Origin: Flavobacteriales bacterium
GTDB taxonomy: Bacteria > Bacteroidota > Bacteroidia > Flavobacteriales_D > Crocinitomicaceae
DNA length: 6,399 bases
Reading direction: 5' to 3'
Assembly (NCBI GenBank): GCA_018665005.1
Contig: JABJEE010000111.1
Span: 1-6,399, forward strand
Shown: positions 1 through 5,847 of the stretch, in pieces
How positions within the stretch are numbered: the first letter of the stretch is position 1
Layout of the letters: every line of letters starts with the position of its first letter
The notes under the pieces: generated by a model
Seen by the model: the letters and a program-made list of their open reading frames with translations, nothing else
What the model was told of the DNA's origin: nothing
Database searches by the model: none
Made by a program: the position numbers and the translations under genes

Positions 1-741
1 GGCTTCTTCAAATTCATCCATCCAACCTTCAATATAGGCCGCTTGCTGTGGTTTGATTTTACTTGCTTTTGGATAATACCATTGAAAAAACATGGGGTTT
101 CCTCCTTGAGAATTGTAATTGGATTCAAAGCCTTGAGGATTATCCAACCAGTCCATTCTCAAAATATAGCCACCGGTTAATGAATCTCCCGCCAAATCAT
201 CCTCATCTAGTTTTGCAATGTCCACACGGTCGTTATCCCTCTTTATTTTCTCTACCAAAATATAAATACCGCGATAATCCCCATTTATAATAAGCTCCAC
301 ATATTTCCATTCTGATGCATATTGACCCATTTGCTGAGCCAAATGAAAACTCATAGGAATCCGCACCTGAGATTTGTCGATAACCATCGCATGCAATATC
401 CAGTCCTCTTCACCACCCATATCAAAAAGGTTAACGGAAGTATCCTGGTTAGTTGCTGTTCTTAATTCAAGTGAATAGGTTTTTTTATCAAATCCCTGTG
501 TCGAATTACCACGGGTTTCAATACCGATATTTCCATTGTAATGATTAAATGGGTCGGTAATTGAATTGACACCACCATTTGCATCATAAGTGATGCCCAT
601 AGTACCGTTTATTTTAGGTTCATCGGGAATGTCTTCACCATCAGTATCGATGCTTATAATAGGCAGGTTACTACTGGTAAATTGAGCAACACTAATTTGA
701 GAAATAAGAATAAAAATGATGAGGTGTAATTTACAATTCAT
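1..741 (-). CDS. Secreted CotH-kinase-family protein, N-terminal part (gene runs off left edge)
   Basis: I read 247 uninterrupted codons from an ATG at 741 to the window edge; the C-terminus is missing. Residues 1-19 look like a Sec signal peptide (short Lys-containing start, hydrophobic LIIFILISQISV, cleavage expected at SVA|QF), so the protein should be exported. From about residue 25 it resembles the CotH family: LPIISIDTDG (26-35), IPDEPKINGTM (38-48), YNGNIGIETRGNSTQGFDKK (68-87), then EEDWILHAMVIDKSQVR (111-127), INGDYRGIYILVEKIK (152-167), DRVDI (171-175) and GGYILRMDW (190-198). CotH proteins are atypical protein kinases known from spore coats; bacteria that do not sporulate also carry secreted members of unknown role. 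The visible part would include much of the kinase-like region. Any C-terminal sorting domain (for example for type IX secretion) lies outside the window. The gene is divergent from the ilv operon and no functional link is evident. The family call is by motif recognition; substrate is unknown. Confidence 0.85.
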   Translation of the reverse strand, partial: MNCKLHLIIFILISQISVAQFTSSNLPIISIDTDGEDIPDEPKINGTMGITYDANGGVNSITDPFNHYNGNIGIETRGNSTQGFDKKTYSLELRTATNQDTSVNLFDMGGEEDWILHAMVIDKSQVRIPMSFHLAQQMGQYASEWKYVELIINGDYRGIYILVEKIKRDNDRVDIAKLDEDDLAGDSLTGGYILRMDWLDNPQGFESNYNSQGGNPMFFQWYYPKASKIKPQQAAYIEGWMDEFEEA

Positions 742-807
742 TGGTTAGATATTTATGTGAATTTAGAATTTTTATGCTTTCACGATTTATTTTACATCAA
801 TATTTAG

Positions 808-824
808 TGTTTTTTTTAAAAACA
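808..824. repeat. Perfect T/A inverted repeat in the divergent intergenic region
   Basis: A 7-base inverted repeat, TGTTTTT then TTT then AAAAACA, lies about midway between the divergent CotH and ilv starts and just upstream of the ilv promoter. It is a long T-run joined to an A-run, so it may bend DNA, bind a regulator or act as an AT-rich upstream element. It could also be chance in AT-rich DNA. As an RNA terminator for either strand it would be weak because the stem has a single G-C pair. Confidence 0.25.
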
Positions 825-829
825 TGATT

Positions 830-867
830 TTTGTCATATTTTTTACTGGAATAGCCAAATACCTTTG
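830..867 (+). promoter_or_regulatory. Probable Bacteroidota-type promoter of the ilv operon
   Basis: TACCTTTG at 860-867 matches exactly the TAnnTTTG -7 consensus of Bacteroidota primary sigma factors. A TTTG occurs at 830-833, but its 26-base gap to the -7 element is longer than the usual roughly 20, so the -33 element is weak or absent. If the -7 element is used, transcription would begin around 870-876, at or a few bases before the leader-peptide ATG at 876. I saw no equally good element for the divergent CotH gene. The placement is inferred from consensus only. Confidence 0.6.
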
Positions 868-875
868 TGTCCATA

Positions 876-932
876 ATGAGGAATTACAGTATTACAAAAG
901 AGATTATTAAAATTATTGCCGCGGGCAATTGA
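876..932 (+). CDS. ilv operon leader peptide (isoleucine-rich, 18 aa)
   Basis: A short open frame from ATG 876 to TGA 930-932 encodes MRNYSITKEIIKIIAAGN. Five of 18 residues are Ile, all ATT, at 891, 903, 906, 912 and 915; four of them form ATT ATT AAA ATT ATT. There are no Val or Leu codons. It lies directly between the probable promoter and an intrinsic terminator that precedes ilvE, the position and codon bias expected of an attenuation leader peptide. The peptide itself probably has no function: the speed at which ribosomes pass its Ile codons would report Ile-tRNA charging. A ribosome at the TGA would cover the antiterminator strand starting at 935, whereas one stalled at 912-917 would leave it free. 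The frame differs from that of ilvE. No Shine-Dalgarno motif precedes it, and the start may lie almost at the 5' end of the transcript. The call rests on context and composition, not on homology. Confidence 0.82.
   Translation: MRNYSITKEIIKIIAAGN
915..929 (+). other. Small hairpin at the end of the leader-peptide frame
   Basis: ATTGCC (915-920) is the perfect reverse complement of GGCAAT (924-929), with a GCG loop, giving six pairs of which three are G-C. It starts in the last Ile codon and ends just before the leader stop codon. It does not overlap the antiterminator strand at 935-944, so both can form at once. It might pause RNA polymerase to synchronise it with the ribosome, as the first hairpin does in classic attenuators. 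Alternatively, bases 917-921 could pair weakly with 941-945 and mask the antiterminator strand. The role is inferred. Confidence 0.45.
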
Positions 933-934
933 TC

Positions 935-972
935 TTTGGATGGTACTTAGAAATAGGTTAGAGCCGTCCGAA
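935..972 (+). promoter_or_regulatory. Candidate antiterminator hairpin of the ilv attenuator
   Basis: Bases 935-944 (TTTGGATGGT) can pair without interruption with 963-972 (GCCGTCCGAA): ten pairs, three of them G-U, enclosing an 18-base loop. The 3' arm contains the whole 5' arm of the terminator (963-969), so the two structures exclude each other. The 5' arm begins two bases after the leader stop codon at 930-932, so a ribosome terminating there would cover it and allow the terminator to form. This is the geometry of ribosome-mediated attenuation. Pairing was worked out by hand; energies were not calculated. Confidence 0.7.
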
Positions 973-987
973 AGGGCGGCTTTTTTT
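961..987 (+). terminator. Intrinsic terminator in the ilv leader (attenuator)
   Basis: GCCGTCC (963-969) pairs with GGGCGGC (974-980) in seven consecutive pairs, one of them U-G, around a GAAA (GNRA-type) loop; A962-T981 can extend the stem. Seven T follow at 981-987. This is a textbook Rho-independent terminator, the most GC-rich short element of the leader, yet it sits 18 bases before the ilvE start and downstream of the operon promoter. It cannot serve the CotH gene, which is transcribed away from it. It is therefore best read as a regulated stop for ilv transcription, opposed by the antiterminator pairing 935-944/963-972. Confidence 0.9.
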
Positions 988-1005
988 ATTGATAAAAAGA
1001 AAATT

Positions 1006-1896
1006 ATGTATTACAACAAAAACACAGTCGTCTATTTAGATGGGAAATGGGTGAAATCAAAAGAAACTTCAGCTTCTCTTTACGGCCAGAGCTTACACTA
1101 TGGTTTGGGCGTTTTTGAAGGCATTCGATCATATAAAACTGAAGACGGCCCCATGATCTTTAAGGCAAGAGAACATTTTGAGAGACTTCATTATTCGGCT
1201 AGAAAAATGCATATCAATCTTCCTTACACTGTCGATGAATTAACAGAATTATCATATGAGCTTCTTTATCGAAACAATTTAGAAGACGCTTATATAAGAC
1301 CATTGGTTTATATGGGGGAAAACATGTCTTTGCAAACGGACAAGCAAAGCCATGTATTGCTTTGCGCATGGGAATGGGAGAGATACCTAGGTGATGGACA
1401 GTTGAATGTGATGACTTCATCATTTCAAAGACCAAATCCAAAATCGTGTTTTGTTGAGGCAAAGGTTACAGGGCACTATACAAATTCTATACTCGCCACA
1501 AATCAAGCGAAAAGAGCCGGTTATGATGAGGCATTGTTACTTGACATGAATGGCCATGTAGCCGAGGGCTCAGGGGCAAATTTCTTTTATGAAAAAGACA
1601 ATATATTGTTTACTGCCCCCAAGGGAAATATCCTACAAGGGATAACTAGACAAACCATTTTTGAGCTGGCGAAAGAGTTTGGATATCAGGTCGTAGAAAA
1701 ATATTTTACTCCAAAAGATGTATATCAAGCGGATGGTGCTTTTTTTACGGGGACAGCTGCTGAGGTCGCGGGAATCAAAAGTATTGATTATAACTATTTT
1801 AAGCTTCCATGGGAGCAAACAATGGGATTTGAACTAGCGAGTGCTTACAAAAACAGAGTACAGAAAAAAGAATATAAAAACTTTGAATTGGTCTAA
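1006..1896 (+). CDS. ilvE: Branched-chain amino acid aminotransferase
   Basis: This 296-residue, PLP-dependent class IV (fold type IV) transaminase interconverts branched-chain 2-oxo acids and Ile, Val or Leu with glutamate as amino donor: the last step of Ile/Val synthesis, in the cytoplasm. Visible motifs: substrate-pocket segment LHYGLGVFEGIR (30-41), the probable Schiff-base lysine K153 in AKVTGHY (152-158), the signature DEALLLD (174-180) followed by AEGSGANFF (186-194), and TGTAAEV (248-254), which helps hold the cofactor phosphate. Length is normal for the family (about 290-310). I chose ATG 1006: MYYNKNTVVYLDGKW is a typical N-terminus. Longer in-frame starts (TTG 916, ATG 940) would translate through the leader terminator and add residues with no family counterpart. 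It is first in the operon and its stop lies one base before the ilvD start. D-amino acid aminotransferase and aminodeoxychorismate lyase share the fold, but the motifs and context favour IlvE. Confidence 0.95.
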   Translation: MYYNKNTVVYLDGKWVKSKETSASLYGQSLHYGLGVFEGIRSYKTEDGPMIFKAREHFERLHYSARKMHINLPYTVDELTELSYELLYRNNLEDAYIRPLVYMGENMSLQTDKQSHVLLCAWEWERYLGDGQLNVMTSSFQRPNPKSCFVEAKVTGHYTNSILATNQAKRAGYDEALLLDMNGHVAEGSGANFFYEKDNILFTAPKGNILQGITRQTIFELAKEFGYQVVEKYFTPKDVYQADGAFFTGTAAEVAGIKSIDYNYFKLPWEQTMGFELASAYKNRVQKKEYKNFELV

Positions 1897-1897
1897 A

Positions 1898-3574
1898 ATG
1901 AAATTAAACAAATACAGCTATCGAGTAACACAAGATGATTCTCAGCCAGCGGCGCAAGCAATGCTTCATGCTATTGGACTGACGGAACAAGACTTCACTA
2001 AACCTTTTGTTGGTATCGCTAGCACAGGATACGAAGGAAATCCTTGTAATATGCACCTTAACGATTTGGCAAAACGGGTGAAAGAGGGAACCAATAAAAA
2101 AGAGCTTGTTGGATTGATTTTTAACACCATCGGAGTGAGTGATGGAATTTCAATGGGAACACCCGGAATGCGGTTTTCTCTTCCGTCCCGAGACATCATT
2201 GCTGATTCAATGGAAACCGTCGTAGAAGGAATGTCTTATGATGCCTTGGCAACGGTGGTTGGATGTGATAAGAATATGCCGGGAGCATTAATTGCAATAC
2301 TTCGATTAAACCGACCAAGTATTTTGGTTTATGGAGGAACGATTTCTTCAGGTTGTGAAGGAGGTAAAAAATTAGATGTGGTTTCAGCATTTGAGGCTTG
2401 GGGACAGCGTAATGCGGGAGCAATTACTGATGCCAAATACAAGAATATTATAAAAAAAGCATGCCCTGGGGCTGGTGCTTGTGGAGGTATGTATACGGCA
2501 AATACAATGGCAGCGGCCATTGAAACCTTGGGAATGTCTTTGCCCTATAACTCATCTAATCCTGCCATGAGTAATGCAAAAAAAGAAGAGAGTAGAGCTT
2601 CAGGAGAGGCATTAAGACATCTTATTGAAAAGGATATAAAGCCCAAGGATATTGTCAGTAAAAAATCTATCGAGAATGCGATTCGATTGGTTACGGTTCT
2701 TGGCGGTTCAACGAATGCCGTTTTACATTTTCTTGCCATCGCAGATGCTGCGGATGTTGATTTTACTTTAAATGATTTTCAACGTATTTCAGATGAGACA
2801 CCATTTCTTGCCGACCTCAAGCCAAGTGGCAAATATTTAATGGAAGACCTTCATGATGTTGGTGGAATTCCAGCGGTATTAAAATATATGCTGAGTAAAG
2901 GAATGCTTCATGGAGATTGCTTAACAGTTACTGGAAAAAGCTTGGCTGAAAACCTTGCTGATGTTCCAGGTCTTCGACCTGGTCAGAAAGTATTGAAAAC
3001 GACAGAAAATCCAATCAAAGAAAGTGGACATATCAGAATATTAAAAGGAAATCTTTCTCCAGAAGGAGCTGTGGCAAAAATAACAGGAAAGGAAGGGCTT
3101 TCTTTTAGTGGAAAAGCAAAGGTGTACAATTCTGAATATGCTGCAAATGATGGTATACGAAATGGAGAAGTTCAAAAGGGAATGGTTGTGGTCATTCGTT
3201 ATGAGGGCCCACAAGGGGGACCAGGAATGCCTGAAATGTTAAAACCAACTGCTGCCATAATTGGAGCAGGACTTGGCAATGATGTGGCTTTAATAACGGA
3301 TGGGAGATTCTCAGGAGGAACGCATGGATTTGTAGTCGGACATATTTCTCCAGAGGCACAACAAGGAGGCCCTATCGCTTTAATTAAAGATGGAGACCAG
3401 ATCATTATTGATGCTGTCTCAAATACGATAAATATGGATGTGTCAGATGAAGAGCTTGGTGCAAGGAGGTCAGCTTGGATAAAACCCGAATTGAAGGTGT
3501 CAAAAGGATCATTATACAAGTATGCAAGAATGGTGTCCTCTGCATCAGAGGGATGTGTAACAGATAAATTTTAA
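1898..3574 (+). CDS. ilvD: Dihydroxy-acid dehydratase
   Basis: This enzyme dehydrates 2,3-dihydroxy-isovalerate and 2,3-dihydroxy-3-methylvalerate to the 2-oxo acids that IlvE aminates. The protein has 558 residues, the usual bacterial IlvD length. Three cysteines expected to bind the Fe-S cluster are present: C50 (GNPCNMH), C123 (VGCDKNMPG) and C195 (PGAGACGGMYTANT). D82, D124 and E446 (GMPEM) fit the Mg ligands, K125 the carbamylated lysine, and S472 in GRFSGGTHGFVVGHISPEA the catalytic serine. The three-cysteine pattern suggests a [2Fe-2S] cluster as in well-studied family members. The ATG at 1898 follows the ilvE stop by one base and gives the normal N-terminus; an upstream in-frame start at 1841 would overlap ilvE by 56 bases without family support. 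Close relatives (Edd, sugar-acid dehydratases) share the fold, but the operon settles the assignment. Confidence 0.97.
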   Translation: MKLNKYSYRVTQDDSQPAAQAMLHAIGLTEQDFTKPFVGIASTGYEGNPCNMHLNDLAKRVKEGTNKKELVGLIFNTIGVSDGISMGTPGMRFSLPSRDIIADSMETVVEGMSYDALATVVGCDKNMPGALIAILRLNRPSILVYGGTISSGCEGGKKLDVVSAFEAWGQRNAGAITDAKYKNIIKKACPGAGACGGMYTANTMAAAIETLGMSLPYNSSNPAMSNAKKEESRASGEALRHLIEKDIKPKDIVSKKSIENAIRLVTVLGGSTNAVLHFLAIADAADVDFTLNDFQRISDETPFLADLKPSGKYLMEDLHDVGGIPAVLKYMLSKGMLHGDCLTVTGKSLAENLADVPGLRPGQKVLKTTENPIKESGHIRILKGNLSPEGAVAKITGKEGLSFSGKAKVYNSEYAANDGIRNGEVQKGMVVVIRYEGPQGGPGMPEMLKPTAAIIGAGLGNDVALITDGRFSGGTHGFVVGHISPEAQQGGPIALIKDGDQIIIDAVSNTINMDVSDEELGARRSAWIKPELKVSKGSLYKYARMVSSASEGCVTDKF

Positions 3575-3576
3575 CC

Positions 3577-5307
3577 ATGGAGGCAGTTGAGTATAAATCA
3601 AAACAAAAGATGAAACCCCAGCAACAAATGAATGGAGCTCAAGCGGTTGTTCATTCACTATTGGCAGAAGGAGTTGACCTGATATTTGGATACCCTGGAG
3701 GAGCAATCATGCCTGTTTATGATGCTTTATATGACTATGAGAAAGAGCTCAATCACATACTTGTTAGACATGAACAAGGTGCAACGCATGCTGCACAAGG
3801 GTATGCCCGTGCATCTGGGAAGGTTGGGGTGTGTATTGCTACATCAGGTCCAGGAGCCACAAACCTAATCACTGGAATTGCAGATGCACAGATTGACTCT
3901 ACACCTATGGTATGCATCACAGGACAGGTGGCTAGCTCTTTGCTTGGTACAGATGCCTTTCAAGAAACGGATGTCATTGGTATTTCGATGCCTGTTACCA
4001 AATGGAATTATCAAGTCACTAGAGCCTCAGAAATTCCGGGAGCATTAGCCAAAGCATTTTACATTGCCCGTACTGGAAAGCCTGGTCCGGTTTTGGTGGA
4101 TATCACAAAAGATGCTCAATTTGAGATGCTTGAATTCAGCTATAAACCATTTAAAGGAATGAGGAGCTACGTGACTTGTCCAACCTTAAATTTGTCAAAG
4201 GTTCAACAGGCTGCAGAGATCATAAATTCTGCAAAACGTCCATTGGTTTTATTTGGACAGGGAGTAATTCTTTCCGGTGCTGAAAGCCAATTTCAGAATT
4301 TTATAGAAAAGGCGGGTTTACCCTCTGCATGGACGATTATGGGCCTGTCAGCATTGGATTCAGATCACTACTTGAATGTTGGTATGCTCGGAATGCATGG
4401 CAATTATGCACCCAATAAGCTTACCAATGAGTGTGATGTATTAATTGCGGTTGGGATGCGTTTTGATGATCGAGTTACTGGAGATTTATCTCGTTATGCC
4501 AAGCAGGCAAAGGTCATTCATCTAGAAATAGACCCAGCCGAGGTCGATAAAAATGTAAAGGCTGATGTTGCAGTTCTGGGTGACGCTAAGGAAGCTCTGG
4601 TAGCTTTGGGCCAACTTGTAGAACGCAAAGAACATCAGGAGTGGCTACAAGAATTTCGAAAACTCGAATTTGAAGAATATAGTGAGGTTATTAAGGAAGA
4701 ATTGAATCCAAGCCAAGAACAACTAACTATGGGGGAAGTCATCAGGTCGGTGAATGATCATACTGAAGGAAAAGCTATCGTTGTTACCGATGTTGGTCAG
4801 CACCAAATGGTTTCATGCCGATATGCCAAATTCAAACAGAGCAGATCTTTAATAACTTCAGGGGGATTAGGCACCATGGGGTTTTGTCTCCCCGCAGCCA
4901 TAGGGGCAAAGTTTGCAAAACCAAACAGAGAGGTGGTCGCAGTCATTGGTGACGGTGGCTTTCAGATGACCATTCAGGAACTCGGGACCATTTTTCAAAC
5001 GAAAATCCCTGTTAAGATAGTGGTCCTCAACAATGAATTTTTGGGAATGGTGAGACAATGGCAGGAGCTCTTTTTTGATAAAAGATATGCATCAACTACA
5101 ATGGTCAATCCTGATTTTCAAAAAATAGTCGAGGGCTACGATATTAAATCGAAAAAGGTAACAGAACGAGAACAATTGAACGGCGCTGTTGAAGAAATGC
5201 TCGATTTCGAAGGGGCTTATTTTCTTGAAGTAAAGGTTGGTAAAGAAAACAATGTTTTTCCTATGATTCCAACTGGTGCTTCAGTTTCAGAAATCAGACT
5301 TAAATAA
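3577..5307 (+). CDS. ilvB: Acetohydroxyacid (acetolactate) synthase, catalytic subunit
   Basis: This ThDP-dependent large subunit condenses two pyruvates to acetolactate (Val/Leu branch) or pyruvate with 2-oxobutyrate to acetohydroxybutyrate (Ile branch). It has 576 residues in three domains: the N-terminal pyrimidine-binding domain with the cofactor-activating Glu66 in RHEQGATHAAQGYAR and SGPGATN (90-96); a central FAD-binding domain around 205-345 (for example GMLGMHG, FDDRVTGDL); and the C-terminal pyrophosphate domain with the Mg/ThDP motif GDGGF at 458-462 ending in NN at 485-486. GMVRQWQ (490-496) contains the conserved Trp495 at the herbicide/substrate channel, which separates AHAS from other pyruvate enzymes. 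The ATG at 3577 lies two bases after the ilvD stop; ATGs at 3610 and 3628 are also possible, since homology begins at about residue 18 (MNGAQAVV). The next gene, ilvN, encodes its regulatory partner. Confidence 0.96.
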   Translation: MEAVEYKSKQKMKPQQQMNGAQAVVHSLLAEGVDLIFGYPGGAIMPVYDALYDYEKELNHILVRHEQGATHAAQGYARASGKVGVCIATSGPGATNLITGIADAQIDSTPMVCITGQVASSLLGTDAFQETDVIGISMPVTKWNYQVTRASEIPGALAKAFYIARTGKPGPVLVDITKDAQFEMLEFSYKPFKGMRSYVTCPTLNLSKVQQAAEIINSAKRPLVLFGQGVILSGAESQFQNFIEKAGLPSAWTIMGLSALDSDHYLNVGMLGMHGNYAPNKLTNECDVLIAVGMRFDDRVTGDLSRYAKQAKVIHLEIDPAEVDKNVKADVAVLGDAKEALVALGQLVERKEHQEWLQEFRKLEFEEYSEVIKEELNPSQEQLTMGEVIRSVNDHTEGKAIVVTDVGQHQMVSCRYAKFKQSRSLITSGGLGTMGFCLPAAIGAKFAKPNREVVAVIGDGGFQMTIQELGTIFQTKIPVKIVVLNNEFLGMVRQWQELFFDKRYASTTMVNPDFQKIVEGYDIKSKKVTEREQLNGAVEEMLDFEGAYFLEVKVGKENNVFPMIPTGASVSEIRLK

Positions 5308-5311
5308 AAAA

Positions 5312-5836
5312 ATGAAGAAAAAATATACGATATCGGTTTTTACCGAGGATATGGTTGGTCTTTTAAATCGAGTGACCATTGTTTTTACAAGAAGAAAAAT
5401 AAACATAGAAAGTATTGCTGCTTCAGATAGCGAGGTAAAAGATATCCATCGATATACCATAGTGGTAACTGAAACTGAAGAAACGGTAAAAAAGGTGACG
5501 CTTCAGCTTGAAAAACAGGTCGAGGTCATTAAGGCGGTTTATCATCTTGATGATGAAGTGATTTATCAAGAAATTGCTCTTTTCAAGGTGCCCACAAGCA
5601 TCTTACTTCAAGGAGGAGAGGCCGAGCATATTGTTCGATCTCATCATGCCAGAGTACTTAGTGTAGAGACCCAATTTACGGTCATTGAAAAAACGGGACA
5701 TAAAGACGAAACCCAAAAATTATTTAATGAGCTCGAGCCATTTGGAATTCTCGAATTTGTGAGATCAGGAAGAGTGGCCATCACTAAACCAATGAGAACA
5801 TTGACATCAATAGTAAATGAATTAGAAAACGCTTAA
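5312..5836 (+). CDS. ilvN: Acetohydroxyacid synthase, small (regulatory) subunit
   Basis: This 174-residue subunit binds IlvB, raises its activity and normally confers feedback inhibition by valine. Residues 5-77 form an ACT domain (YTISVFTEDMVGLLNRVTIV, then RRKINIESI); G16 and N31 match the glycine and asparagine of the valine site of E. coli IlvH. Residues about 85-170 match the second small-subunit domain (YQEIALFKV, ILEFVRSGRVAI near the end). D13 stands where E. coli IlvH has Asn11, a possible effector-site difference. The ATG at 5312 follows the ilvB stop by four bases and gives the normal start MKKKYTISVF; a GTG at 5276 in the same frame would overlap ilvB by 32 bases and adds nothing recognisable. 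Length is close to E. coli IlvH (about 163). Confidence 0.95.
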   Translation: MKKKYTISVFTEDMVGLLNRVTIVFTRRKINIESIAASDSEVKDIHRYTIVVTETEETVKKVTLQLEKQVEVIKAVYHLDDEVIYQEIALFKVPTSILLQGGEAEHIVRSHHARVLSVETQFTVIEKTGHKDETQKLFNELEPFGILEFVRSGRVAITKPMRTLTSIVNELENA

Positions 5837-5847
5837 CATATATTGAA

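Noticed and set aside
63..290. Plus-strand open frame of 75 codons at the left end
   Set aside because: It is antisense to the CotH-family gene, whose motifs and signal peptide are convincing; the plus-strand translation shows nothing recognisable.
742..859. Promoter for the divergent CotH-family gene
   Set aside because: I searched the reverse strand for a TAnnTTTG element at a sensible distance and found no convincing match, so none is annotated.
1214..1462. Antisense open frames inside ilvE, ilvD and ilvB (for example 1214-1462 and 3199-3519 on the - strand)
   Set aside because: They lie wholly within well-supported genes, resemble no known protein and show no promoter context; they are reading-frame shadows.
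1841..1897. Longer ilvD start overlapping the 3' end of ilvE
   Set aside because: The extra 19 residues have no family counterpart and overlap ilvE coding sequence; ATG 1898, one base after the ilvE stop, gives the normal IlvD length.
2966..2982. Perfect 7-bp hairpin CCAGGTC-TTC-GACCTGG inside ilvD
   Set aside because: It has no T-tract and lies in coding sequence for the stretch DVPGLRPGQ; a mid-gene regulatory role is unsupported and it is probably chance in codon choice.
5276..5320. Possible frameshift fusion of ilvB to ilvN through the A-rich junction
   Set aside because: The ilvN frame is open back to a GTG at 5276 and the junction contains seven A, but ilvB has its normal C-terminus and ilvN has a proper ATG four bases after the stop. 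The two subunits are normally separate.
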